DNA of 64,000 nucleotides from Rhizobiaceae bacterium (GCA_023953775.1 JAMLJD010000005.1:1-64000), one strand, 5' to 3'; positions 35,946 to 48,668 are shown, counted from the stretch's first letter. Program-made: numbers and translations. Notes: generated by a model from the letters alone, not told the origin.

Positions 35946-35962
35946 CCCATCCTCTCCGCCAG
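35946..35962 (+). repeat. Direct repeat of the tRNA-Ser 3' end (attachment-site-like)
   Basis: TCCCATCCTCTCCGCCA is an exact 17-base copy of 35828-35844, the 3' end of the tRNA, 118 bases downstream; a looser match (GTTCGAA) extends it leftwards. Such 3'-end copies are what integrases leave when an element inserts into a tRNA gene. No integrase gene is found between or near the two copies. Confidence 0.65.
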
Positions 35963-36073
35963 TTCTTTTGTCTCGCGCCTGTTCGCTTCGCTTGCGGCTC
36001 CGACGGATCCCTTCGCTGCGGGAGCTTCACGCAGGCCGAAGGGGAACCAGGCACCGACATGCCCGCGAATGCG

Positions 36074-36856
36074 TCACCGGCACGGGTTCAGCCTGCCGTT
36101 GCATGTATATTGGCCGCCTCTCACCCGGCATTCGAAGTCGCGGATGAAGGCAGCATTCTGATATTCCAGATCGGTGGCGAGAGGCGTCCCCGACCGTTTC
36201 ACGTACCAGCCGGCTTGATTGTCGTCCGACTTCGCCCACCGATCGAAATGCCGTTGCAGGCACCCCGACGACGTTTCCACAAACGGCCGCCCGTGACGGG
36301 CAAAAATCTCGTTCCTCGCGACATAGAGCTCCCAGCCTGACAGCTTGTCCAGTTCGGCCTGACGGACGATCCGGTCGTCGGAATGAGGAAGGACGAACCC
36401 TTCCTTCGAAAGGCGCAACTGGTCGGGCGGGATCTCATCCACATAGTCCGGCCGGAACGGCCCAAGCCCGTAGGCCGAAAAGACCACCAGGCAGGAAAGC
36501 GCTAGAAACGCGAACACAGCCAGAGACAGCGTTCGGCGTCCCGGACGCATCCATCCCCAAGCAGGCCATTTCCGACGGCGCGCGCCGCCGCCCTCCGCAT
36601 CCTCGAAGCTGCGGGCAAGAGCGGACATCTCCTCCTGCGAAGGCGCCAGCGCCTTCAGAACGAGCAGCAGGCGCGGATCCTCAAGATTGCGCGGCCTGCT
36701 TCGCCCGTTTCGCCAGTTGTTGATCGTTCTGGCATGCACGTTGATCCGTCTCGTGCCCGGCGCCTGAAAGACCATCGCGCGCTTGGCCAACTGCTCGTCG
36801 GATTTGATGCCACGGCCCCTGATCAACTCGGCCAATCGTGTTGCGAAACCAGTCAA
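36074..36856 (-). CDS. HTH - membrane helix - YARHG protein
   Basis: A 260-aa protein in three parts: residues 1-70 a helix-turn-helix-like domain (F-A-T-R-L-A-E-L-I, A-R-T-I-N-N-W-R-N-G), residues about 109-129 one transmembrane helix after a basic stretch, and residues 172-241 a YARHG domain (Y-V-A-R-N-E-I-F-A-R-H-G-R-P-F, then W-Y). YARHG domains are extracellular in most proteins, so the layout is a membrane-tethered regulator with an outside sensor. The start appears to be a TTG at 36856. Divergent from an exported-protein gene. Confidence 0.7.
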   Translation of the reverse strand: MTGFATRLAELIRGRGIKSDEQLAKRAMVFQAPGTRRINVHARTINNWRNGRSRPRNLEDPRLLLVLKALAPSQEEMSALARSFEDAEGGGARRRKWPAWGWMRPGRRTLSLAVFAFLALSCLVVFSAYGLGPFRPDYVDEIPPDQLRLSKEGFVLPHSDDRIVRQAELDKLSGWELYVARNEIFARHGRPFVETSSGCLQRHFDRWAKSDDNQAGWYVKRSGTPLATDLEYQNAAFIRDFECRVRGGQYTCNGRLNPCR

Positions 36857-37037
36857 CCCGCCAGAACCATCCCCGTTAATACAGTGTTGTTTTCATAGTA
36901 TTATTTCGAGAAATTTCCAGAAACAACCCGCGCTTTCCCTGAAAATCCGAGGTGCGTGTGGATTCATATTTCCGGTTGTGCTTGGGTTGAGCCGCTCGAC
37001 GAACACCGATGAACACAGCCCGCAGCGGAAAGGCGCC

Positions 37038-38162
37038 ATGATCAATTTCGTTCGGCTTTGCCGAAGCATCTCGGTTTCCCGGAGCAGAAGCCGCCTGGGA
37101 AAATGGCCGTCCGGCCGCGTCCCGGCCTCCCGGTTCGTTCTTTCGGCGTGCGCGGCGCAGCTTCTGTTGCCAGGCGGCCCGGCCATCGCCGACACGCAAA
37201 CGGTCCGCACCGAGAAAAACGGCGTCGTTCACCATCGGCTGGAAAGCTGCGATTACGAGCGCGGCATAGCAATCGCACATTACACCCATCGCCACGATGA
37301 GCCGCGGTACCATACAACCCACGAGTTCGAACTGACCGATATGTGTTTCCAGCGGGAAACCGGCAGGCTGTGGGCATCGGAGCCGGCTGAGGATTTCACG
37401 CTGGTGAGGCAGGACGCGAGCATCAGCGAGTACGAAGACCTGGCGACCAAGATCGGAAGGTCGGGATCCAAGGGGAGAATTTCGGCCGGCGGCTATGCCC
37501 AGGTTCCCGAGCATCCGGATTTCCGGGCCAGTCATGTCGACCTGTATTTCGACCCCACACAACCGGATGTCACCCGTCCGACAGAGTTTCGCCAGCACAC
37601 AGCGGATGATGTCAATCTGATGGGTTATCTGTTTGAAAAACAGGCTTTATCCGAAGATGTCTCTGGCAAGACATATCGCCTGTTCCTCACAGGGTTTGAC
37701 TGGGGATTGAGCGACCCGGAAAGCGGCGCCGCGGGATATGACCGCCACAATTCCGATCTGGCCCTGCATTCGGCTTCGCTCGTTTTCGAGAACAATGGCG
37801 GTGTGCTGGATGCGCGAGCTTTCCTCCAGCCGGATGGAGGCGGTGCCGGCGCGAAAGTCACTTCAGGCCAGTTGCGCCTGACATTGCATCCCGACGGGAC
37901 AATCTCAGGCGAAGGGCAGTTTCGGATCGAGAATCCGCGATTGGCGGGCTTCGAACCCGGAGAATGGGTAAGCGCGAACTGGAATATCGACAAGCTTGTC
38001 GGCCACCTGGCCGGCGAAGGCGCAACCGGCTTCAGGCTGGAGGGCTTCGCAAGTGGCGAGACCAGGTATCACGATGGCTATGTCGGAAAGATAATCGGGA
38101 CAGTGGGTATCCGAGGCACGGATCTGGCATTCGAGGAGGAGTTCCTTGTCGGCGACCAATGA
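37038..38162 (+). CDS. Exported protein of unknown function
   Basis: A 374-aa protein with a long basic leader and a hydrophobic segment ending P-A-I-A-D-T (signal peptide, about residues 30-53). The mature part is rich in beta-type sequence and Asp/Gly, with H-T-A-D-D-V-N-L-M-G-Y and repeats of aromatic/charged blocks; no family is recognised. The start at 37038 follows GGAAAGG. It is the divergent neighbour of the YARHG regulator. Confidence 0.55.
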   Translation: MINFVRLCRSISVSRSRSRLGKWPSGRVPASRFVLSACAAQLLLPGGPAIADTQTVRTEKNGVVHHRLESCDYERGIAIAHYTHRHDEPRYHTTHEFELTDMCFQRETGRLWASEPAEDFTLVRQDASISEYEDLATKIGRSGSKGRISAGGYAQVPEHPDFRASHVDLYFDPTQPDVTRPTEFRQHTADDVNLMGYLFEKQALSEDVSGKTYRLFLTGFDWGLSDPESGAAGYDRHNSDLALHSASLVFENNGGVLDARAFLQPDGGGAGAKVTSGQLRLTLHPDGTISGEGQFRIENPRLAGFEPGEWVSANWNIDKLVGHLAGEGATGFRLEGFASGETRYHDGYVGKIIGTVGIRGTDLAFEEEFLVGDQ

Positions 38163-38280
38163 AACGCAGGACCTGGGCCAGACGGGCTCAAGGCAATCGC
38201 CGGTCCGGCAACGGCTTCACGGCATGGGATCACAACCGGCATCTCGCATGCTTCCATCCAAATAGCGGGGAACGATCAAG

Positions 38281-38730
38281 TTGAAATATCTTCAGACCAC
38301 AACGCCATCCGGCAGGGCATGCATTCTTGTCGCAGGGCTCGTCCTTGGACTTTCGACAAACTCCGTTCGAGCGGATGTCTGGACCTTCGAAACGCCTTCG
38401 GAAAACATCCAGTGCTCGGTGGGGCAGGAGGCCGGAATCGAGTCGGACATTACCTGCACGATCGTCGAGCGGTCGGGATCGCCCGCGCTGCCGCGACCGA
38501 GCGATTGCGCATCCGATTGGGGACATACGTTTTCGATGCGCGAAACAGGACCGGCCGAGATCCTGTGCACACGGACAAGCACCGACAGGAGCGGGTTCGA
38601 CAGAGCGGAGTATGGCGTGACGGGAGAGTTCGGCGGCTTCACCTGCCATTCCTCCACCAAGGGCCTAGAATGCACCAACCGGGACGGCCACGGCTTCTTC
38701 CTCTCCAGGAAGGAACAGAGGGTTTTCTAG
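38281..38730 (+). CDS. Exported DUF6636-like protein
   Basis: A 149-aa protein beginning at a TTG (38281), after GGGGAACG. It has a signal peptide, then F-E-T-P-S-E-N-I-Q-C, P-S-D-C-x-x-D-W-G, a further Cys pair, and G-F-T-C-H-S-S-T-K-G-L-E-C-T-N-x-D-G-H-G-F: six or more conserved Cys and the closing G-H-G-F-F-L-S-R, as in DUF6636. Function unknown, presumably periplasmic with disulfides. Confidence 0.65.
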   Translation: MKYLQTTTPSGRACILVAGLVLGLSTNSVRADVWTFETPSENIQCSVGQEAGIESDITCTIVERSGSPALPRPSDCASDWGHTFSMRETGPAEILCTRTSTDRSGFDRAEYGVTGEFGGFTCHSSTKGLECTNRDGHGFFLSRKEQRVF

Positions 38731-38924
38731 AGTTCAGCCAGGACAGGCTCGCCGGGCAGCATGAAGACGCTGCTTGTCGCGGCGTCATGGTTTTCCCGCA
38801 CGGGCCGTCGCAGCCCGCAGCCTCCACCATGAGCGCGTAAATCGACACAACTGACCCTGACCGCGCCGCGTATCGGCCCACGCCAAATTCCGGCGAGCGC
38901 GCTCGATCAATAAACGAGGTTACG

Positions 38925-40574
38925 ATGTTTCATTTCGAGAAATTCTTCGGCTCGCTCGAAAACAACGGCGCCAATGACGTAGTCAGACAATCGTTTTCGA
39001 GATTCCTTTGGATATCAATTTGTTTGATCCTGTTCACGGTTCCCGGCCAATCTTTTGCTGCCAGCAAGCTATTGCCGCACGACAAACTAGTGATCGCCGC
39101 AGATGCAATAGGATGCCCGACCCGGAGCGACATGGGCAAAAAGGAAGACTTTGAGGATACGGTGATTCACCGCTGCATTCTCGGCAAACTCAGGAAGCAC
39201 GACGAAGGTAGGTATAAACACATGAACCCTACCGACATTGTGCGCCAGTTCTATGAAAGTGTTGTCGAGGCACAGGCGGCGGCGGGCGCTTTTTCAGACT
39301 ATCCCTACGCAGGAGGGAGTTTGCAGGTCGGGGTGTCGACGAGCAAATATCTGAAGGCGCCGATCTGCCGGGATGAAGAGACCGTCAGGATCTCCTTTCC
39401 GCCGGACATGAACGAAAGCGCGACCTCTCCCGAGGAAGTGGCGCAGTATGCCAGCGGCATCGTGACCGGGATCTTCAGATCGAACTGCATCACCGATTTT
39501 CCCGAGACGATTCACATCGTTCTCGCTTCAGGCGATCGCGATGTCGTCTCCATCCCCTACAAGGTCCAGACGACATATTATTTGAAGCGCTCGATCCTCG
39601 ACACGGATTCCATAGCCGCGCACGCTCAAAGCTGGGCTGCGGCATTCATGACGAACCTGGATGGCAACACGTCCTCGCCGGCCAGGGTCGCCGACGTCCC
39701 GTCCGAGAAGTTCGAGTATCTATGCCGCAAGACCGGTTCGCCCGAAGCATTGTTGGACAATGTCCGAAAGGGGCTGGGGCTGGAGTTCGCCGGTCTCAAG
39801 GATCCGACAATCACCGCGATTCACTCAGAACTGGACAACAGAGCCGAATTGCAGGTCGGCGACAGGCTGGTTCACGTCAGCGGATATGAAGAACTGCTGA
39901 TCGGGAAAATCTACATGACCCTTTGCCAGCATCGGCAGAGCGCACTTGCCATGGTGGAACGCGACGGCGACTATTTCGAAGTTCTCCTGTCTCCCGGCGC
40001 GGCAACCAGACTGGAAGCCCATGCGACCGACTTCGCGGTCACCAACCCATTCGATCCGCTCGGCGCCGACAAGGTGTTCAAGTCCGATGGCCCGATGCTC
40101 TACAATCCGGTTTTCGCTCTTCTTTTTGCAGGCGATTTCGATAAATTCGACGAGCAGGAGCGTGCATCGCTGATCGCGATCCTGAACGTGTCGCTTTCAC
40201 TCTCTCCAGATATGTCGATATCCACGATGACGCGCGGCAAGAAGGCGCTCAAAGGCCTGCGCCAGATCTACGGATCTTCAGCAACCGCCTGCTGGCCGTA
40301 TGGCCGCACGTCCTTCGACGTGGAACGCTTTCTGATAACGACGCGCAAGGACAGATACGGCACAATCCTGTCTCAGGTGAAATCGGAACTGGGTACCAAG
40401 ACCCTGTACTTCGACCCGACGCTTGCTTCCGCGATCATGGAGAAATGGAAAGTCGCCATGAAGGACTTCGGCGTCATTCCCCAGCTGCGAGCCCTGGTGG
40501 ACCGCCAGTCCTGCTTTTCGGCGGAGTACAGGCTGCTTTACAACAGGCTGTTTGAGCTGGCGGGGATTCTCTGA
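38925..40574 (+). CDS. Large exported protein with a PDZ-like segment
   Basis: A 549-aa protein with a hydrophobic signal segment (about residues 26-45, ending F-A-A-S). The body has several Cys (I-G-C-P, R-C-I, Y-L-C, S-N-C) and a segment at about residues 303-345 (L-Q-V-G-D-R-L-V-H-V-S-G) that resembles the carboxylate-binding part of a PDZ domain. No catalytic motif is seen. Lower GC than the core genome. It is separated from the previous gene by 194 bases. Confidence 0.5.
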   Translation: MFHFEKFFGSLENNGANDVVRQSFSRFLWISICLILFTVPGQSFAASKLLPHDKLVIAADAIGCPTRSDMGKKEDFEDTVIHRCILGKLRKHDEGRYKHMNPTDIVRQFYESVVEAQAAAGAFSDYPYAGGSLQVGVSTSKYLKAPICRDEETVRISFPPDMNESATSPEEVAQYASGIVTGIFRSNCITDFPETIHIVLASGDRDVVSIPYKVQTTYYLKRSILDTDSIAAHAQSWAAAFMTNLDGNTSSPARVADVPSEKFEYLCRKTGSPEALLDNVRKGLGLEFAGLKDPTITAIHSELDNRAELQVGDRLVHVSGYEELLIGKIYMTLCQHRQSALAMVERDGDYFEVLLSPGAATRLEAHATDFAVTNPFDPLGADKVFKSDGPMLYNPVFALLFAGDFDKFDEQERASLIAILNVSLSLSPDMSISTMTRGKKALKGLRQIYGSSATACWPYGRTSFDVERFLITTRKDRYGTILSQVKSELGTKTLYFDPTLASAIMEKWKVAMKDFGVIPQLRALVDRQSCFSAEYRLLYNRLFELAGIL

Positions 40575-40951
40575 CCGGGTTGATGCCCCTGTCACTGTCC
40601 AGCCCATCGGCCAAAGGAAAACTCGGTTCAGCCCCGCGGAGGCGGCTCTTAACGCCAATGCACGCACGATGAACGCGCCGCCGCAACGCGGCGTGTTCTC
40701 CTTCGAAAAAAATTCTGGCCGGCATGTCGCATTGCACGCCGCCCGTCCGTCCTTGGGTCATTGCCTGGAGAACGGAAAGGCGGTCCCATGCGGCGGATCA
40801 GGACGATCGAATCCATTTTGCCAATCGGCTCAGCGCCGAGCACCTACCGGCCCGTCGGGCCACTTCGAACCTGCTCCTTCTCCGAGCCGCCGGTCCGATC
40901 CGGCGCGAAGACAGACAACAGCCCCGTTGTCGAACAGGAAAGGAAACACCC
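40575..40951. other. 377-base gap between accessory and core genes
   Basis: No gene is supported here. It contains a weak CGCCGC...GCGGCG inverted repeat near 40677-40694, and on its right the leader of the DUF1428 gene with a clear AGGAAAGG ribosome-binding site. Confidence 0.45.
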
Positions 40952-41305
40952 ATGAGCTATATCAGCGGCTTCGTCACCCCGGTGCCCGACGCCAACAAGG
41001 ATGCCTATGTCGCCTCGGCCAAGCAGGCCTGGCCGCTCTTCAAGGAGTATGGCGCGCTGCAGCATGTCGAAGGCTGGGGCGACAAGGTGCCCGTTGGCAA
41101 GGTGACCGACTTCGCCCGTGCGGTCGACCTCAAGGACGGCGAGACCGTGGTCTTCGCCTGGGTGCTGTGGCCCGACAAGGCGACCGCCGACGCGTGCGAG
41201 GCTTCGATGCAGAGCGACGAGCGCTGGCAGAAGGTCGACATGCCGTTCGACGGCAAGCGGATGATCTTCGGCGGCTTCGCCACCGTCTTCGAGGCGAGCG
41301 CCTGA
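40952..41305 (+). CDS. DUF1428 family protein
   Basis: A 117-aa cytosolic protein beginning M-S-Y-I-S-G-F-V-T-P-V-P, with F-A-W-V-L-W-P-D-K and D-M-P-F-D-G-K-R-M-I-F-G-G-F: the complete DUF1428 (YbaA-like) ferredoxin-fold pattern. Function unknown. The ATG follows AGGAAAGG; the VOC gene starts 48 bases after its stop, probably the same transcript. Confidence 0.88.
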   Translation: MSYISGFVTPVPDANKDAYVASAKQAWPLFKEYGALQHVEGWGDKVPVGKVTDFARAVDLKDGETVVFAWVLWPDKATADACEASMQSDERWQKVDMPFDGKRMIFGGFATVFEASA

Positions 41306-41353
41306 GCGGGCGACCCGCAGACCCTTCCACCCCACCCCAAAGGACATACCGAC

Positions 41354-41833
41354 ATGACCGACAAGCTGATCAACTGCATCTGGTTCGACCATGGCGAGGC
41401 AGCCAAGGCGGCCGCCTTCTATGCCGAGACATTTCCCGACAGCCACGTCAGCCGCGCCAATGCGGCCGCCTCGGATTATCCCGGCGGCGCCGAGGGCAAC
41501 GAGCTGACCGTCGAGTTCACCGTTCTGGGCCGTGCGTTTCTCGGCCTCAACGGCGGGCCGAACTTCAAGCCCAACGAATCCGTCAGCTTCATGGTACTGA
41601 CCGACGACCAGGAAGAGACGGACCGCTACTGGAACGCGATCGTCGACAATGGCGGCGCGGAAAGCGCCTGCGGCTGGTGCAAGGACCGCTGGGGCTTTTC
41701 CTGGCAGATCACGCCGCGACGCCTGATGGAACTGACCACGAGCCCCGACAAGGCCAAGGCCAAGCGCGCGATGGACGCGATGATGACGATGAAGAAGATC
41801 GACATCGCGGCCCTCGAGGACGCCGTGCGCTGA
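41354..41833 (+). CDS. PhnB-like VOC (glyoxalase-fold) protein
   Basis: A 159-aa protein of the PhnB/3-demethylubiquinone-methyltransferase-like group: L-I-N-C-I-W-F-D-H-G-E-A-A-K-A-A-A-F-Y-A with an active-site-type His, G-R-A-F-L-G-L-N-G-G-P, and C-G-W-C-K-D-R-W-G-F-S-W-Q. The family includes metal-binding proteins of unassigned activity. Immediately downstream of the DUF1428 gene. Confidence 0.82.
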   Translation: MTDKLINCIWFDHGEAAKAAAFYAETFPDSHVSRANAAASDYPGGAEGNELTVEFTVLGRAFLGLNGGPNFKPNESVSFMVLTDDQEETDRYWNAIVDNGGAESACGWCKDRWGFSWQITPRRLMELTTSPDKAKAKRAMDAMMTMKKIDIAALEDAVR

Positions 41834-42070
41834 TCTTCCGGTACCGGCCCGGACAACCGCGCGGTGACCCGCCGGTTGTCGGGCCGGCACGCTTGATGAC
41901 CGGTCCGGGGCGATCCGCCAGTGTCGCGGCGACGGCCCAAGCAACGGTCAAAATTGTTTACCCTCACGACAGCTTTACCGCCCATATCGCCCCAAATGGC
42001 CCGAAAAGAATTGTTTTTGCCCTGCCTCTGCGTAAAGTTGCGGCCGGGCAAACAAGGGAATTCTGGGGTT

Positions 42071-42502
42071 ATGAAGAGACTTCTTGCAGCATTCGGCATC
42101 GTCGCGGCGATGATGGTCTTCGAGCCGGTCACGGCATCGGCGGCGTCTGTTGTCGCCAAGGTCGATCTTTCTTCGCAGACCATGACGGTCACACGTCGCG
42201 GCAAGGTGATGTACCGGTGGAAGGTCTCCACCGCGCGGCGCGGCAAGGTCACGCCAACGGGCTCGTGGACGGCCAAATGGCTGTCGAAGAACCATCGTTC
42301 GAGCCGCTACAATGGCGCGCCGATGCCGTACTCGATCTTCTACAGCGGCAATTTCGCCGTGCACGGCACCAACCAGATCAGCCGCCTCGGCCGCCCGGCA
42401 TCGGCCGGCTGCATCCGGCTGCATCCGAGCAACGCGGCGAAGCTGTTCTCCATGGCCCAGCGCGAAGGGCTGAAGAACATCCGCATCGTCGTGCATCGGT
42501 AA
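42071..42502 (+). CDS. L,D-transpeptidase (YkuD family)
   Basis: A 143-aa exported protein: signal peptide (about 1-24), then a minimal YkuD domain with H-G-T and S-A-G-C-I-R-L, giving catalytic His and Cys. It is short for the family, with no extra binding module. It makes 3-3 crosslinks in peptidoglycan or attaches proteins to it. The start follows CTGGGG; a strong terminator follows the stop. Confidence 0.88.
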   Translation: MKRLLAAFGIVAAMMVFEPVTASAASVVAKVDLSSQTMTVTRRGKVMYRWKVSTARRGKVTPTGSWTAKWLSKNHRSSRYNGAPMPYSIFYSGNFAVHGTNQISRLGRPASAGCIRLHPSNAAKLFSMAQREGLKNIRIVVHR

Positions 42503-42888
42503 GTCCGGGTTCATTTCACGCCGGGACGGTACCGGCATCGACAACGCGGCCATGAGCATGGCCGCGTTTTTCGTGCGCAACGACCTCGAATCACCAGGTC
42601 GGCACCGGCTGCGACGCCATTTGCTGCCCATGAATGCATCAGCATCTCCTGATTTCCTGGCTAGTTTTACGTCATTTCACCTGTTTGCTTCGATAATAGG
42701 CATATTTTCGTGTCTTTCGCGCAACATATCCGCGGATGGTGCAGCGCACCATCGCCACGGGACTTGTGCCGGCAAAGGAAATCGAAAAATCTCGGCTCGT
42801 GAGGGTCGAACATGGATTTGGCTGGCGATGCCCCAGAGCCCGGTTCGAAACAGTTATTGACCGGCTTCGCTCATCTGGGGGTTCACCA
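42503..42888. other. 386-base region: terminator plus leader of the TorF-like porin
   Basis: A terminator for the transpeptidase lies near the left (42543-42571). The rest, from about 42640, is AT-richer than the surroundings (ACGTCATTTCACCTG ... CATATTTTCGTG) and is the likely promoter and long leader of the porin gene. No gene found. Confidence 0.5.
42543..42571 (+). terminator. Rho-independent terminator after the L,D-transpeptidase gene
   Basis: AACGCGGCCATG, a two-base loop, CATGGCCGCGTT, then a run of T: a perfect 12-base-pair stem ending in TTTTT, 40 bases past the stop codon. Confidence 0.85.
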
Positions 42889-43587
42889 ATGAAGTCACTT
42901 CGCATCGCCACGCTGGCGCTCGCGGCATCGGCCGTGCTCGCGTCTTCCGCCCTTGCCGCCGACGAGGTGGAGGTCACGCAGGAACAGATCGCGTCCGCGT
43001 TCGACATCGCCTTCGGCGCCACGCTGACCAGCCGCTACGTCTCGCGCGGCGTCGCGCAGACCAACGGACCGGCGGTCCAAGGCTACATCGAAGGGTCGTA
43101 CAACATCTTCTATGCCGGCGTGTGGGCCTCCTCGCTCGACAGCCTGCTGGCGCCCGACGACGTCGAGATCGATCTCTATGCCGGCATCCGGCCCGAATTC
43201 GGCAATTTGTCGCTCGATCTGGGCTATGTCCGCTATCTCTACAATTCGACCGGCGACTGCTGCGGCGAAGCCTATGCCAAGGCAACCTACGCCTTCACCG
43301 AGGAATTCTCGGCCGGCGCCGAGATCTATTACGACTTCGAGAACGACACGACCTATGGCGACGTGAACGCCGAGGTGTCGCTGCCTTACGATTTCGCCGT
43401 ATCGGGCGCCGTCGGCACCTGGTTCGACGGCCGCGTCGACTGGAATGCCGGCATCTCCTACACCTATGCCGATACGCTGACCTTCGACCTGCGCTATCAC
43501 GACGCCGACTACCAGCCGGCCCGCTTCGTGGCGATGGTTTCGGTCGACTCGTCCTGGTCCGCCCTCAAGGGCATGATGAACCGCTAA
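42889..43587 (+). CDS. TorF-family putative porin
   Basis: A 232-aa protein with a signal peptide (cleavage after A-L-A-A) and the family opening F-G-A-T-L-T-S-R-Y-V-S-R-G-V-A-Q-T-N-G-P-A-V-Q-G. Alternating beta strands with Tyr-rich tips and a terminal strand fit an outer-membrane barrel of the TIGR02001 group. Function as a porin is predicted only. The ATG at 42889 follows TCTGGGGG. Confidence 0.85.
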   Translation: MKSLRIATLALAASAVLASSALAADEVEVTQEQIASAFDIAFGATLTSRYVSRGVAQTNGPAVQGYIEGSYNIFYAGVWASSLDSLLAPDDVEIDLYAGIRPEFGNLSLDLGYVRYLYNSTGDCCGEAYAKATYAFTEEFSAGAEIYYDFENDTTYGDVNAEVSLPYDFAVSGAVGTWFDGRVDWNAGISYTYADTLTFDLRYHDADYQPARFVAMVSVDSSWSALKGMMNR

Positions 43588-43617
43588 TCCCTCCCCCGCG
43601 TAGCGCGTCCTCCCACG

Positions 43618-43645
43618 AAAACCCGGCGGTCTCCGCCGGGTTTTT
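43618..43645 (+). terminator. Rho-independent terminator after the TorF-like porin
   Basis: AAAACCCGGCGG pairs with CCGCCGGGTTTT around a 3-base loop (12 perfect pairs) and runs into TTTTT, 31 bases after the stop. It separates the porin from the aminotransferase gene. Confidence 0.85.
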
Positions 43646-43704
43646 CCTTGGCCGGCGAGCGGTTTCGGCATAGGGTCCCGCCGCTTCTGAAACCGGGCCT
43701 CGCC

Positions 43705-44817
43705 ATGACCGAAAAACCGCAGCTCACCGCGCTTGCCGCGTCGCTTCCCTCGACCGTTCCCTTCGTCGGGCCCGAGGCGCAGGAGCGCGCGCGCGGCCGC
43801 GCCTTCCGGGCGCGCATCGGCGCCAACGAGAATGGTTTCGGACCCTCGCCGCGCGTTGCCGAGGCGATGGCCGAAGCGGCCCACGAGATGTGGAAATATG
43901 GCGATCCGGAAAGCCACGACCTGAAGGCAGCGCTTGCCGCCTATCTCGGCGTCGACACGGCGAACATCGCCATCGGGGAAGGCATTGACGGGCTGCTCGG
44001 GCTGATCGTGCGGCTCCACGTCGAACCCGGCCAGCCGGTCGTCACCTCGCTCGGGGCCTATCCCACCTTCAACTATCACGTCGCCGGCTTCGGCGGCCGG
44101 CTCGTGACGGTTCCCTACGAAAGCGACCGCGAGAGCCTCGACGGGCTGCTGGCGGCCGTGAAACGCGAGAACGCGCCGCTGGTCTATCTGGCCAATCCCG
44201 ACAATCCGATGGGGACGTGGTGGAATGCGGCGGAGATCGACGCCTTCATCCGGGCGCTGCCGCCGACGACGATGCTGGTGCTCGACGAGGCCTATGGCGA
44301 GACCGCGCCTTCAGGCACGCTGCCGCCGCTCGACACAGGGCGGCCCAACGTGCTGAGGCTCAGGACCTTTTCGAAGGCGTTCGGGCTCGCCGGCATGCGC
44401 TGCGGCTACGCCGTCGGCGAGCGCGACGCCATCACCGCCTTCGACAAGGTGCGCAACCATTTCGGCATGACGCGCATGGCGCAGGTCGCAGCGCTCGCCG
44501 CGCTGGATGACCGCGCCTATCTCGGCGAGGTGATCGGCGAGATCGCCGCCTGCCGCGACCGGATCGCGGGCATCGCCACCGCAAACGGGCTTTCCGCCCT
44601 GCCCTCGGCGACCAATTTCGTCGCGATCGACTGCGGCGGCGACGGGCCTTATGCGCTGAAGGTGATGCAGGCGCTGATCGCGCGCGACATCTTCGTGCGC
44701 AAGCCGATGGCGCCGGGGCTCGACCGCTGCATCCGGGTCAGCGCCGGGCCGGCGGCCGAGATCGATCTGTTCGAGCAGGAACTGCCCGGAGCACTCGCCG
44801 ACGCGCGCGGCAACTGA
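43705..44817 (+). CDS. HisC-like PLP-dependent aminotransferase
   Basis: A 370-aa class I/II aminotransferase with N-E-N-G-F-G-P-S-P near the N-terminus, Y-L-A-N-P-D-N-P-M-G-T, D-E-A-Y, and the PLP Lys in R-T-F-S-K-A-F-G-L-A-G-M-R. It resembles histidinol-phosphate aminotransferases, but it is not in a his operon, so aromatic or other amino-acid transamination is equally possible. The start at 43705 is chosen from the conserved length. Confidence 0.85.
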   Translation: MTEKPQLTALAASLPSTVPFVGPEAQERARGRAFRARIGANENGFGPSPRVAEAMAEAAHEMWKYGDPESHDLKAALAAYLGVDTANIAIGEGIDGLLGLIVRLHVEPGQPVVTSLGAYPTFNYHVAGFGGRLVTVPYESDRESLDGLLAAVKRENAPLVYLANPDNPMGTWWNAAEIDAFIRALPPTTMLVLDEAYGETAPSGTLPPLDTGRPNVLRLRTFSKAFGLAGMRCGYAVGERDAITAFDKVRNHFGMTRMAQVAALAALDDRAYLGEVIGEIAACRDRIAGIATANGLSALPSATNFVAIDCGGDGPYALKVMQALIARDIFVRKPMAPGLDRCIRVSAGPAAEIDLFEQELPGALADARGN

Positions 44818-44820
44818 GCG

Positions 44821-48609
<3,789 letters not shown>

Positions 48610-48648
48610 GGCAATACTCGCTCAGGCAAAAATCGAAGGCGCACAATC

Positions 48649-48668
48649 ACATAATGATATCTTTATGT
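48649..48668. promoter_or_regulatory. Near-perfect 20-bp palindrome upstream of metH
   Basis: ACATAATGAT and ATCTTTATGT form an inverted repeat with one mismatched pair, 39 bases before the metH start. AT-rich dyads of this look precede methionine-cycle genes of Hyphomicrobiales and are thought to bind an ArsR-family SAH/SAM-responsive regulator (SahR/SamR type). No such regulator gene is in this window, so the assignment is inference. Confidence 0.5.

Noticed and set aside
35929-35962. Possible second tRNA gene
   Set aside because: Only a 3'-end fragment repeats; there is no D arm or anticodon arm, so it is a repeat and not a gene.
40552-42555. 667-codon frame covering DUF1428, VOC and L,D-transpeptidase genes
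   Set aside because: It crosses three genes in another frame and has no domain; each of the three genes has a good start and family match.
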